Source of the DNA: an uncultured Bacteroidota bacterium
GTDB taxonomy: Bacteria > Bacteroidota > Bacteroidia > Chitinophagales > Chitinophagaceae
Assembly (NCBI GenBank): GCA_903874055.1
Contig: CAIQQR010000079.1
Span: 1-64,000 of the forward strand
Direction: 5' to 3'
DNA length: 64,000 nucleotides
Shown here: positions 26,079 through 34,774 of the stretch, in pieces
Position numbering within the stretch: the stretch's first letter is position 1
How the letters are laid out: the number at the start of each line of letters is the position of its first letter
The notes under the pieces: generated by a model
Databases searched by the model: none
What the model was told of the DNA's origin: nothing
What the model saw: only the letters and a program-made list of their open reading frames with translations
Made by a program: the position numbers and the translations under genes

Positions 26079-27653
26079 TTAAAAAGGACTTTCATCATTT
26101 AATCCTTCATCAAATTCACCGCCATTCATACGACTTCCTTGAATAAAAAATCTACCTCCATCCCCTTCGGCTGCTGGATTGTTGAAGCTAGAAACTGGCT
26201 TGTAGTTATTGGGTAAACCAGGCAAGGTGCCACTATCACCATCCCATTCCTCAAATCTTTGAATATCTAATCTTGCTCTTAATTTAACTAAGTCTAAAGA
26301 ACCGTTTCTGTGTTTTGCAATTCTAATATGCGTTTCTCCCTGTGTACTTTCTCCATTCTCATTACTCATTACTTCATAATATTCTGGACGATAAATAAAC
26401 ATAACCATATCGGCATCTTGTTCAATGGCGCCTGATTCACGAAGGTCACTCAACTGAGGCATCTTGCTTTCTTTTCTGGTTTCCACCGCACGACTCAACT
26501 GAGATAATGCAATAATAGGAATGTTTAATTCTTTTGCTAAAGCCTTTAAACTTCGTGAGATATTACTAATCTCTTGTTCACGATTAGAATTTCTATCACC
26601 AGATCCACTCATTAATTGTAAGTAGTCAATGATGATAATTTTCACATTGTGTTTATTCACTAATCTTCTTGCCTTTGCCCTAAATTCAAAAATATTTAAA
26701 GCGGCAGTATCGTCAATATAAATAGGAGCAGTTTCTAATTTTTTTATACCCTTGCTGTGCAATTGTTGGTATTCGTAATCCTCTAATTTACCACGAGATA
26801 TTTTCTCCATTTTAATTTCACTCTCTGCACTCAAAATTCTCTGCACCAATTGTGAGGCACTCATCTCCAAACTGAAAAATCCAACTGCCTGTGGTTTTGT
26901 TGGGTGCAATGCTGCATTACGTGCTAAGTTTAATGCGAAAGCGGTTTTACCCACCGAAGGTCTTGCAGCCAATATAATTAAATCCGTTGGTTGCCAACCG
27001 TAAGTGATACGATCAAGTGAATTAAATCCACTAGGCACGCCCGAAATCTCATCCTTCTTAGTTCTTAATTCATCAATTCTGTTTACAGCATCAGCCAATG
27101 CATTTTGGATATCCACGAAATTCTTTTTCAAGTAATTATTCGTGATATTGAACATTTTTGTTTCACTGTCATCCAATAAGTCAAATACATCTGTACTGTC
27201 TTCGTATGCGTTTGCAATTACTTCGCCACTAATTCTTATGAGTTCTCTTTGAATAAATTTCTGTAAAACAATTCTTGCATGCGCTTCAATATTTGCAGTA
27301 GAAACTACCACATTGGTCAACTTTGAAATATAATACGCGCCACCTACTAAATCCAATTGTTCGCGTTTTTTTAATGCTTCTACAACTGTAAGCATATCAA
27401 TGGGCTGATTGTCCATTTGTAAACCTTGCATAGCAGTAAAAATCATCTGGTGCGCATCGGTATAAAAACACTCTGGCTTTAAAATTTCGGTAACCGTATC
27501 AAATGCACTTTTCTCTAATAAGATACCACCCAGCACGGCTTCTTCTAATTCTTTAGCCTGAGGTGGAATTTTTCCATACATCATGGAACTAATGTCCACA
27601 CTTGAGCTCTTTTTGCGGTTTTTAGTATTGGTATTGATATTTGGAATCGACAT
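26079..27653 (-). CDS. dnaB: Replicative DNA helicase
   Basis: Hexameric fork helicase, 524 residues. The N-terminal DnaB domain (PPQAKELEEAVLGGILLE, about 27-130) is followed by a RecA-like motor with Walker A ARPSVGKTAF near 235, Walker B IIIDYLQLM, and SQLSRAVETR. The C-terminal tail is Gly/Asn-rich, with an acidic end. The start is placed at MSIPNINTN (27653); the open frame upstream has no family similarity and overlaps the regulatory region shared with pheT. Confidence 0.95.
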   Translation of the reverse strand: MSIPNINTNTKNRKKSSSVDISSMMYGKIPPQAKELEEAVLGGILLEKSAFDTVTEILKPECFYTDAHQMIFTAMQGLQMDNQPIDMLTVVEALKKREQLDLVGGAYYISKLTNVVVSTANIEAHARIVLQKFIQRELIRISGEVIANAYEDSTDVFDLLDDSETKMFNITNNYLKKNFVDIQNALADAVNRIDELRTKKDEISGVPSGFNSLDRITYGWQPTDLIILAARPSVGKTAFALNLARNAALHPTKPQAVGFFSLEMSASQLVQRILSAESEIKMEKISRGKLEDYEYQQLHSKGIKKLETAPIYIDDTAALNIFEFRAKARRLVNKHNVKIIIIDYLQLMSGSGDRNSNREQEISNISRSLKALAKELNIPIIALSQLSRAVETRKESKMPQLSDLRESGAIEQDADMVMFIYRPEYYEVMSNENGESTQGETHIRIAKHRNGSLDLVKLRARLDIQRFEEWDGDSGTLPGLPNNYKPVSSFNNPAAEGDGGRFFIQGSRMNGGEFDEGLNDESPF

Positions 27654-27724
27654 AATTAACACTGTTTTCTTACTGCGAAAATCCACTCTAAAAAGCAGAA
27701 CATGAAATTTATTTTCAAGTTTGG

Positions 27725-27809
27725 ATATCCACAAATCCCTACAATGGCAATGCACATGATTTTGGGGTTATTCACCTGTTTTGCACCTCAAATTTAGGGT
27801 TATTCACCT
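27725..27809 (+). repeat. DnaA-box-like direct repeats between dnaB and pheT
   Basis: GGGTTATTCACCT occurs twice (27765-27777 and 27797-27809), 32 bases apart. Each contains TTATTCACC, one mismatch from the DnaA box TTATNCACA. ATATCCACA at 27725-27733 is a third one-mismatch match, on the same strand. They lie in the gap between divergent dnaB and pheT. They could regulate dnaB, mark a replication-linked site, or be coincidental. Confidence 0.45.
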
Positions 27810-27838
27810 TTGGGGCCACGCGCGCGCAAAAAATTGCT

Positions 27839-27846
27839 TATTTTTG
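27839..27846 (+). promoter_or_regulatory. pheT promoter -7 box
   Basis: TATTTTTG is an exact box match and ends 23 bases before the pheT ATG. It lies just after an alternating CG tract (27817-27828). Confidence 0.55.
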
Positions 27847-27869
27847 AAGCCATACTTTAAAGTGCTTAT

Positions 27870-30281
27870 ATGACCATTAGTTACAACTGGCTGAGTGAAT
27901 ATTTACCTAAAACAATTAGCCCCGAAGATTTATCTACTATATTGACCTCAATTGGATTAGAAGTGGAATCCATGGAAAAAATAGAAAATTTTAAAGGTGG
28001 TCTAGCAGGATTGGTAGTGGGTGAAGTGGTGGAATTAAGCCAACATCCAAATGCAGATAAATTAAAATTAACAAAAGTAAATACTGGAGGAGAACGTCCC
28101 TTAAATATTGTATGTGGTGCTAACAATGTTGCATTAGGTCAAAAAGTAGTGGTAGCAACTATTGGAACAACTATATATCCTAAAAATGCCGAAGCAGGTA
28201 TTACCATGAAGTTGGCAAAAATTAGAGGGGAAGAAAGTGAGGGCATGATTTGTGCCGAAGATGAAATTGGAATTAGTGATGATCACGGAGGAATTATTAT
28301 TTTAGATCCTAGCATTCATGTAGGTACTCCTGTTGCTTCACTTTATGAATACTATCAAGATTATGTGTATGAAATAGGACTTACTCCAAATCGGATGGAT
28401 GCCATGAGTCATTATGGTGTTGCAAAAGATGTTTGTGCTTATTTATCTTATCATGAATCTCCAACACAAGCAAAAAGTCCTTTTACAAAAACATTGGTAA
28501 AAGACAATAAAGTAAAGCCTTTCAAAGTAGTGATTGAAGATACTAATGCATGTGCACGCTATAGTGGTTTGGTGATTGAAGGAGTGCAAGTGAAGGATGC
28601 CCCCAACTGGTTAAAAAATAGATTAAGTGCCATTGGCGTTCGTAGTATTAATAATATTGTAGACATTACTAATTATATTTTACACGAAACTGGACAGCCT
28701 TTGCATGCATTTGATGCCCATCAAATAAAAGATGCAACGGTAGTGGTAAAAAAGTATGCTGCTGACAGTATGTTTGTTACTTTGGATGGTACAGAAAGAA
28801 AGTTAACAGCAAATGATTTAATGATTAGTGATACCGAAAAGCCATTATGTATTGCTGGTGTTTTTGGCGGATTAAAAAGTGGGGTGTCCACATCAACAAC
28901 GAGTATATTTTTAGAAAGTGCTTGGTTTGAGAATATACATGTACGTAAAACTTCATTGCATCATGGCCTTAGAACTGATGCGGCTACTCGTTTTGAGAAG
29001 GGGGTGGATATTGCGGGTACTGTAAATGTGCTAGAGCGTGCAGCTGGGTTAATTCAAGAAATGGCTGGAGGAAAATGTAGCGAGGTGGTGGATATTTATC
29101 CTAGTCCAGCTTCAAAAGCCGTGGTGACACTTACTTATGCGTACTTGAAAAAACTAAGTGGAAAAGTGTATCCAAATGAAAAAGTAAAAACAATTTTAAC
29201 AAGTTTGGGCTTTGAGGTATTAAATGAAAATGCAGAAAGTATTCAAGTGGCCGTTCCATACCATAAGCCTGACATTAGTTTGCCAGCCGACTTGGTAGAA
29301 GAGGTGTTAAGAATTGATGGCTTGGATAATATTGAAATTCCGAGTTCTATTACTATGAGTCCTTCTATTGATCCTTTAGAACAAAAGGAAAAATTCAAAG
29401 AAAAAATGGCCAATTATTTAGTGGGCCGTGGGTTTACAGAAATATTGACTAACTCAATAACCAACAGTGCTTACTTTAGTGAGGAAACATTAACTACTGC
29501 AGTTAAAATGTTAAATAACTTGAGTGCCGAATTGGATGTGATGCGTCCAAGTATGTTGGAGACCGGTTTAGAGACCATTGCGTATAATTTAAATAGACAA
29601 AACAATGCTATTTCGTTTTTTGAAATTGGCAAAGTATATGGCAAATCTAATGCTGGTAAATATTACGAAGCGGAACAATTGGCAATTTATATTTCGGGAA
29701 AACAACAGGCAGATAGTTGGAGAACAAAAGGAACTGATCAGGACTATTTTGTAGCAAAAGGAATTGCGAATGCCATTTTAGATTTATTAGGAATCAATGG
29801 ATTGCAAGAAAAAACTAGTTCCAATGGAAGCACAGAATTAGTTTGGAACAAAAAAACAATTGGACAGCTGGAAGCAATGGGCAATAAAAAGCTGCAGGCC
29901 TTTGGAATTAAGCAAGGGGTGTACTATATCAATTTTGATTTAACCGCATTATTTGCAGCCTACCAAAGTAAGAAAGTAGTGTATAAAGAGGTTTCAAAAT
30001 ATCCGTCAGTAGAAAGAGACTTAGCGTTGGTGATTGCTAAAGAAACTCCATTTGAAGCTATTCAATTAAGTATTCAGCAAGCAAAATTATCAGCACTTAA
30101 TTCAGTTCGTGTATTTGATATTTTTGAAAGTGAAAAATTAGGAGTGGGTAAAAAATCAGTAGCCATTAATTTTGTTTTCAATGCAACAGATAAGACTTTA
30201 ACGGATGTTGAAATTGATACAATGATGAAGTCATTGATTCAACTTTTTGAAAAAAATATTCAAGCTGAAATTAGAAAATAA
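27870..30281 (+). CDS. pheT: Phenylalanyl-tRNA synthetase beta subunit
   Basis: Beta chain of the (alpha-beta)2 PheRS, 803 residues. Domains in order: N-terminal B1 with the EMAP/tRNA-binding insert (GLVVGEVVELSQHPNADKL, about 45-155), B3/B4 editing region (about 215-380), B5 DNA-binding-like region (about 405-475), catalytic-like core (about 490-690) and the C-terminal anticodon-binding FDX-ACB domain (KYPSVERDLALVI, 712 on). pheS is not in the window. Confidence 0.95.
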   Translation: MTISYNWLSEYLPKTISPEDLSTILTSIGLEVESMEKIENFKGGLAGLVVGEVVELSQHPNADKLKLTKVNTGGERPLNIVCGANNVALGQKVVVATIGTTIYPKNAEAGITMKLAKIRGEESEGMICAEDEIGISDDHGGIIILDPSIHVGTPVASLYEYYQDYVYEIGLTPNRMDAMSHYGVAKDVCAYLSYHESPTQAKSPFTKTLVKDNKVKPFKVVIEDTNACARYSGLVIEGVQVKDAPNWLKNRLSAIGVRSINNIVDITNYILHETGQPLHAFDAHQIKDATVVVKKYAADSMFVTLDGTERKLTANDLMISDTEKPLCIAGVFGGLKSGVSTSTTSIFLESAWFENIHVRKTSLHHGLRTDAATRFEKGVDIAGTVNVLERAAGLIQEMAGGKCSEVVDIYPSPASKAVVTLTYAYLKKLSGKVYPNEKVKTILTSLGFEVLNENAESIQVAVPYHKPDISLPADLVEEVLRIDGLDNIEIPSSITMSPSIDPLEQKEKFKEKMANYLVGRGFTEILTNSITNSAYFSEETLTTAVKMLNNLSAELDVMRPSMLETGLETIAYNLNRQNNAISFFEIGKVYGKSNAGKYYEAEQLAIYISGKQQADSWRTKGTDQDYFVAKGIANAILDLLGINGLQEKTSSNGSTELVWNKKTIGQLEAMGNKKLQAFGIKQGVYYINFDLTALFAAYQSKKVVYKEVSKYPSVERDLALVIAKETPFEAIQLSIQQAKLSALNSVRVFDIFESEKLGVGKKSVAINFVFNATDKTLTDVEIDTMMKSLIQLFEKNIQAEIRK

Positions 30282-30315
30282 CTATATTCATTTATCAATT
30301 CAATAAAGCCTAACA

Positions 30316-30606
30316 ATGGTTGATTTAAAAAAATCCATATCCAACTTACAAGAAAAGCTGAGTGCTTTATTAAAGATGTATGTGGCTTTAGAAAAAGAAA
30401 ATCAACAATTAAAAGCTACCATTGCCAATCAAAAGCAGGTACAGCAGACATTGGAAGAAAAAATAAAAGAAGGTCAGGGGCAATTGACTGCTGCATTGAT
30501 GAACCAGGGTGGTGGCATGGACCCAGCAGAAAAAGCAAAGCTGATTAAAAAAATTGACCAATATATTAAGGAGATTGACAATGGAATTAATAATCTTAAT
30601 CCTTAA
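30316..30606 (+). CDS. Small coiled-coil protein upstream of zapA
   Basis: A 96-residue protein, almost entirely helical. Leucine heptads cover about residues 5-60 (LKKSISNLQEKLSALLKMYV, then a Gln/Lys-rich stretch), followed by a GGG break and a second helix. There is no signal peptide or cysteine. It sits 34 bases after pheT and 26 bases before zapA. Size, coiled coil and neighbourhood resemble the FtsZ-ring protein ZapB, but similarity cannot be shown from sequence; function unassigned. Confidence 0.75.
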   Translation: MVDLKKSISNLQEKLSALLKMYVALEKENQQLKATIANQKQVQQTLEEKIKEGQGQLTAALMNQGGGMDPAEKAKLIKKIDQYIKEIDNGINNLNP

Positions 30607-30632
30607 TATTCCAATAAGCATAAAATAATTGT

Positions 30633-30947
30633 ATGTCCGCTGAGCAAACCAACCCTAATGAGATGATCCCGGTTAATATTACGATTGCCGATCGTAGTTA
30701 TAGGGTAAGAATTGCTCCAAAGGATGAAGAGGCTGTTCGAAAAACAGCTACCATTATCAATGCTAAAATGGTAGAGTTTAAGAATTTATATGCAGGGAAG
30801 GACATGCAAGACTATATCTCCATGGTGCTTTTATGGTTCACCACCGAGCAACAATCCTCAGGCCAAAACCTATATGAGGTTGAAAATCTTCAAAATCAAC
30901 TCGATTCCCTTACCGCCAGCATCGAAAAAGTAGTTTCTGGCAACTAA
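30633..30947 (+). CDS. zapA: Cell division protein ZapA
   Basis: FtsZ-ring stabiliser, 104 residues. The N-terminal domain NITIADRSYRVRIAPKDEEAVRKTATIINAK (about 15-48, quoted only as a family pattern) and a C-terminal coiled coil match ZapA. It sits between a small coiled-coil gene and a structured RNA, with rny next. The short length is normal. Confidence 0.88.
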   Translation: MSAEQTNPNEMIPVNITIADRSYRVRIAPKDEEAVRKTATIINAKMVEFKNLYAGKDMQDYISMVLLWFTTEQQSSGQNLYEVENLQNQLDSLTASIEKVVSGN

Positions 30948-30994
30948 TTAACAGGAGAAGGGGGCAAATTCATCTATTCATTCCATTATTTCTT

Positions 30995-31002
30995 TATCTT
31001 CG
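30995..31002 (+). promoter_or_regulatory. Candidate promoter for the zapA-rny structured RNA
   Basis: TATCTTCG matches seven of eight TAnnTTTG positions. Its expected start point, about 31005, coincides with the first base of the RNA's closing stem, which supports both calls. Confidence 0.5.
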
Positions 31003-31003
31003 T

Positions 31004-31140
31004 AGCTGAACCTTTGACGCATTATATTAATTCGTAATGGATTGTCTTGCAACATAGTACATTTACTATGTCAGTTGGATGTTTTTGAACGAACAATTAG
31101 TAATATTTCAAATCGAAAAAGGGGCAGTATGATTTTTTTT
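31004..31140 (+). ncRNA. ssrS: Candidate 6S RNA (RNA polymerase regulator)
   Basis: The region folds as a long rod. The closing stem is GCTG-AA-CCTTT (31005-31015) with AAAGG-GG-CAGT (31118-31128). An inner stem joins 31021-31035 to 31089-31106, with bulges. A symmetric open bubble follows (31036-31051 and 31072-31088, 16 and 17 bases), capped by the hairpin ACATAGT/ACTATGT (31052-31071). Eight T follow (31133-31140). A large central bubble in a rod with its own promoter is the 6S pattern, and ssrS lies next to zapA in Proteobacteria. Family assignment is inference. Confidence 0.55.
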
Positions 31141-31159
31141 AAACAACAAGATTTAGACA

Positions 31160-32725
31160 ATGGAACCATCAATATTATTGATCATCGTAGGAGCGTCTTC
31201 ACTAGTGGGCGGACTCCTGGTAGGCAAATTGGTATTTGCGCGTAATACCAAAAAACAAGTAGAAGATGCAGAAGCTCAAGCAGCTAGCATTTTAAAAGAA
31301 GCTGAATTAAGAGCCGAAACAGTAAAAAAAGAAAAGCAATTAGAAGCTAAAGAACGCTTTGTGCAATTAAAGGCCGATCACGACCGTGAAATTTTAGAGC
31401 GCAACAAAAAAATTGGTGAAGCTGAAAATAGAATCAAGCAAAATGAATTGAATATCAATTCAAAAGTAGCTGCTTTGGATAAGCAAATCAAAGACAACGA
31501 TATAATCAAAGAAAAATTAAATCGTGAAATTGATTTAGTAAATGTAAAGCGTACCGAATTAGAAAAGCACCAAGAAGAGCATATTCGTCGTTTGGAAAAA
31601 ATTGCGAATTTAAGTGCCGAAGATGCAAAGCAACAATTAATTGAAAGTCTTAAGAATGAAGCCCAAACACAGGCTTTGGCTTTGCAACAGGATATTATTG
31701 AAGACGCAAAACAAAAAGCAAATAAGGAAGCCCGTAAAATTATTATTCAATCTATCCAGAGAACGGCAGCTGAAGTAGCTATCGAAAATACAGTGACTGT
31801 GTTTAATTTGGAGTCTGATGAAATGAAAGGTCAAATCATTGGTCGTGAAGGTCGAAATATTCGTGCCATTGAAGCAGCAACGGGTGTGGACTTAATCGTG
31901 GATGATACACCGGAAGCTATCTTACTTTCTTCATTCGATCCATTGCGTCGTGAAATTGCACGTTTATCATTACAACGTTTAGTGGCAGATGGTCGTATTC
32001 ACCCAGCACGTATCGAGGAAGTGGTTGAAAAAACACGTCGTCAATTGGAAGAACAAATTGTTGAAATTGGAGAGCGTACTGTTATTGAATTAGGTATCCA
32101 TGGTTTACATAAGGAGTTAATTAGAATCGTAGGTAAAATGCGTTTCCGTAGTTCTTATGGTCAAAACTTATTAATGCACTCTCGTGAAACTGCAAACTTA
32201 TGTGGTATCATGGCAGCTGAATTGGGAATGAATCCTAAATTAGCTAAGAGAGCAGGTTTATTACACGATATTGGTAAAGTGCCAGATGAGGAAACAGAAT
32301 TAAGCCACGCATTATTAGGGGCTAAATTAGCAGAGAAATATGGTGAGAACCCTGCAGTGGTAAATGCTATTGGTGCCCACCACGATGAAATGGAAATGCA
32401 ATATGTAATTTCTCCAATTATCCAGGCTTGTGACGCCATTAGTGGTGCAAGACCAGGGGCGAGAAGAGAAATTATGCAACAATATATTCAGAGAATCAAG
32501 GACTTAGAAAATTTAGCCATGAACTACCAAGGGGTAGAAAAGGCTTATGCGATCCAAGCCGGTCGTGAATTAAGGGTGATTGTGGAAGCCGAAAAGGTAA
32601 CCGATCAGTCTTCAGACCAATTGAGCTTTGAAATTGCACAGAAAATCCAGACTGAAATGACCTATCCTGGTCAGATTAAGGTGACTGTAATCCGTGAAAA
32701 AAGAGCAGTAAATATTGCTCGATAG
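31160..32725 (+). CDS. rny: Ribonuclease Y
   Basis: Membrane-anchored endoribonuclease initiating mRNA decay, 521 residues. It has an N-terminal transmembrane helix (about 5-25), a long charged coiled coil (about 30-200), a KH domain ([21 protein letters not shown] near 220) and an HD domain ([23 protein letters not shown] and HHDEME, about 335-420). It starts 20 bases after the U-tract of the candidate 6S RNA. Confidence 0.95.
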   Translation: MEPSILLIIVGASSLVGGLLVGKLVFARNTKKQVEDAEAQAASILKEAELRAETVKKEKQLEAKERFVQLKADHDREILERNKKIGEAENRIKQNELNINSKVAALDKQIKDNDIIKEKLNREIDLVNVKRTELEKHQEEHIRRLEKIANLSAEDAKQQLIESLKNEAQTQALALQQDIIEDAKQKANKEARKIIIQSIQRTAAEVAIENTVTVFNLESDEMKGQIIGREGRNIRAIEAATGVDLIVDDTPEAILLSSFDPLRREIARLSLQRLVADGRIHPARIEEVVEKTRRQLEEQIVEIGERTVIELGIHGLHKELIRIVGKMRFRSSYGQNLLMHSRETANLCGIMAAELGMNPKLAKRAGLLHDIGKVPDEETELSHALLGAKLAEKYGENPAVVNAIGAHHDEMEMQYVISPIIQACDAISGARPGARREIMQQYIQRIKDLENLAMNYQGVEKAYAIQAGRELRVIVEAEKVTDQSSDQLSFEIAQKIQTEMTYPGQIKVTVIREKRAVNIAR

Positions 32726-32773
32726 TAGAAAAAAGGCCTAAAAAGGCAGGAATTTAATATTTGGTTGAAATAA

Positions 32774-32805
32774 TTTGGATAATAGCGAGGGTAACCCTAC
32801 CTTTG
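32774..32805 (+). promoter_or_regulatory. rplS promoter
   Basis: TTTG at 32774-32777 and TACCTTTG at 32798-32805, separated by 20 bases, fit the Bacteroidota -33/-7 promoter at both elements. It is the best-matching promoter in the window, as expected for a ribosomal protein gene. Confidence 0.75.
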
Positions 32806-32827
32806 CCGTCCGCAAAAAACAAGAATT

Positions 32828-33178
32828 ATGAGCGAAGCAGTAAAGTTCGTACACGAGCAATTGACAGCAAAAAAAGAATACCCAGCATTTAAAGCTGGTG
32901 ATAATATTACCGTAAACTACAAGATTGTAGAGGGTGGTAAAGAGCGTATCCAAAGTTTCCGTGGTGATGTAATCAAAACACAAGGAACTGGTGCTACAGC
33001 TACTTTTACTGTTCGTAAAATATCTGATGGTGTAGGTGTAGAGCGTTTATTCCCTTTCTTATCTCCTAACATCGATGGTATCGTGTTAAATAAGTCTGGT
33101 AAAGTACGTCGTGCTAAATTATACTACTTACGTGATCGTAGTGGTAAGAGCGCTCGTATCAAGGAAAAAAGATTCTAG
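32828..33178 (+). CDS. rplS: 50S ribosomal protein L19
   Basis: A 116-residue protein located at the 30S-50S interface. The motifs [37 protein letters not shown] and [22 protein letters not shown] are all diagnostic of L19. It is transcribed alone, between a strong promoter and a strong terminator. Confidence 0.97.
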   Translation: MSEAVKFVHEQLTAKKEYPAFKAGDNITVNYKIVEGGKERIQSFRGDVIKTQGTGATATFTVRKISDGVGVERLFPFLSPNIDGIVLNKSGKVRRAKLYYLRDRSGKSARIKEKRF

Positions 33179-33230
33179 TACTCAACAAGCAAGTTTTTAT
33201 ACAAAACTCTTTTTGAATCAATTTATAGTA

Positions 33231-33262
33231 AACGGATTCCGATTTTCGGAGTCCGTTTTTTT
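33231..33262 (+). terminator. rplS intrinsic terminator
   Basis: A twelve-pair stem (33231-33242 with 33246-33257, one G-T pair) with a TTT loop runs into a T tract. It is the strongest terminator hairpin in the window. Confidence 0.9.
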
Positions 33263-33327
33263 ATGATATTTCACGTACCTTTAATTTTAAGTTTTATTCA
33301 ATTTATTACCTACTAATAACTGTTACA

Positions 33328-34767
33328 TTGTTTCCATTCATCTCCATAAAAGAATATCAAAATGCATTAGCTGCCGGTACTGTTTCTTGTACACAAGCAG
33401 TTGATTTTTATTTGGAAGCAATTGATAAAAATACGCAGTTAAATTCTTTTTTAGAAGTATTTAGTAAGGAAGCAAAACAGCGTGCGATTGAATTAGATGC
33501 GCTTCAATCTGTTGGAAAACCATTAGGTAAATTACATGGAGTGATAGTGGGTATTAAAGATGTATTGTGCTTTAATGGACATCATGTAAGCGCTGCATCT
33601 AAAATACTTGAAAATTATACAGCAGTCTATTCTGCAACTGCGGTACAAAAATTAGTAGACGCGGGTGCTATTATAATTGGTAGACAAAACTGTGATGAAT
33701 TTGCAATGGGAAGCAGTAATGAAAATTCTGCTTTCGGTCCTGTAAAAAATGCACTAGATAATACGCGTGTTCCAGGGGGTTCATCAGGTGGTTCAGCAGT
33801 GGCTATTCAAGCCAATTTATGCATGGTGAGTTTGGGATCAGATACTGGTGGATCCGTTCGTCAGCCGGCAGATTTTTGTGGTGTGATTGGACTTAAGCCA
33901 AGTTATGGTCGAATATCAAGATATGGATTAATTGCCTATGCATCTTCCTTTGATCAAATAGGCATCTTTTCACATACTATTCAAGATGCTGCATTGGTTT
34001 TGGAAGTAATTGCCGGTGCAGATAATTTTGATAGCACTGTTTCGGCTAAAGAAGTGCCTAGTTTTTTAACTGGTATTGAAAAAGAAAATGCAAGTCCTAA
34101 AAGAGTAGCTTACTTTAAAGAAACTTTATCACATCCTGGATTAGATCCTGAAATTAAAAAACAAACTGAATCATATTTAGCATCCTTGGTAGAAAAAGGA
34201 TATCAAGTGGAGGCAATTGATTTTAGTTTACTTAGTTATTTAGTGCCAACCTATTATGTACTTACTACAGCGGAGGCATCCAGTAATTTATCTCGTTTTG
34301 ATGGTATTAAATTTGGTCATCGCACAAAAGATAAAATAGAAGACCTGACTGACTTATATAAAAAATCTAGAACCGAAGGTTTTGGTGCAGAAGTGCAAAG
34401 AAGAATTTTATTGGGCACCTTTGTTTTAAGTGCGGGCTATTTTGATGCTTATTTTACAAAAGCACAACAAGTGCGTCGAAAATTAGTAGATCTTACCAAT
34501 GATTTGTTTTCAAAGTATGACATTTTGGTTTCACCAACCGTACCTAGTCCTGCTTTTAAATTAGGAGAAAAAAGTCACTCTGCTACTGAAATGTTTTTAG
34601 CAGATATTTACACCGTGTATGCAAATTTGGTAGGCATACCAGCGATATCCATTCCTTTATTTAAGCACTCCAATGGAATGCCTTTTGGTTTACAAATAAT
34701 GAGTGCCTCTTTTAATGAATTAGGGTTACTTCAGTTTTCGAATGAAATGATGAAATTGAAACAATAA
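33328..34767 (+). CDS. gatA: Aspartyl/glutamyl-tRNA amidotransferase subunit A
   Basis: Glutaminase subunit of GatCAB, which converts Glu-tRNA(Gln) and/or Asp-tRNA(Asn). The 479-residue amidase-signature protein has the catalytic Lys in GIKDVLCFNG (about residue 75), the cis-Ser in PGGSSGGSA and the nucleophile in GSDTGGSVRQPA. The start is a TTG (33328, product MFPFISIKEY); no ATG in frame gives a complete N-terminus. gatB and gatC are not in the window. Confidence 0.93.
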   Translation: MFPFISIKEYQNALAAGTVSCTQAVDFYLEAIDKNTQLNSFLEVFSKEAKQRAIELDALQSVGKPLGKLHGVIVGIKDVLCFNGHHVSAASKILENYTAVYSATAVQKLVDAGAIIIGRQNCDEFAMGSSNENSAFGPVKNALDNTRVPGGSSGGSAVAIQANLCMVSLGSDTGGSVRQPADFCGVIGLKPSYGRISRYGLIAYASSFDQIGIFSHTIQDAALVLEVIAGADNFDSTVSAKEVPSFLTGIEKENASPKRVAYFKETLSHPGLDPEIKKQTESYLASLVEKGYQVEAIDFSLLSYLVPTYYVLTTAEASSNLSRFDGIKFGHRTKDKIEDLTDLYKKSRTEGFGAEVQRRILLGTFVLSAGYFDAYFTKAQQVRRKLVDLTNDLFSKYDILVSPTVPSPAFKLGEKSHSATEMFLADIYTVYANLVGIPAISIPLFKHSNGMPFGLQIMSASFNELGLLQFSNEMMKLKQ

Positions 34768-34774
34768 TTATTTT

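Noticed and set aside
27654-27755. N-terminal extension of DnaB
   Set aside because: The extra 34 residues have no family similarity and cover the intergenic regulatory region; MSIPNINTN is the natural start.
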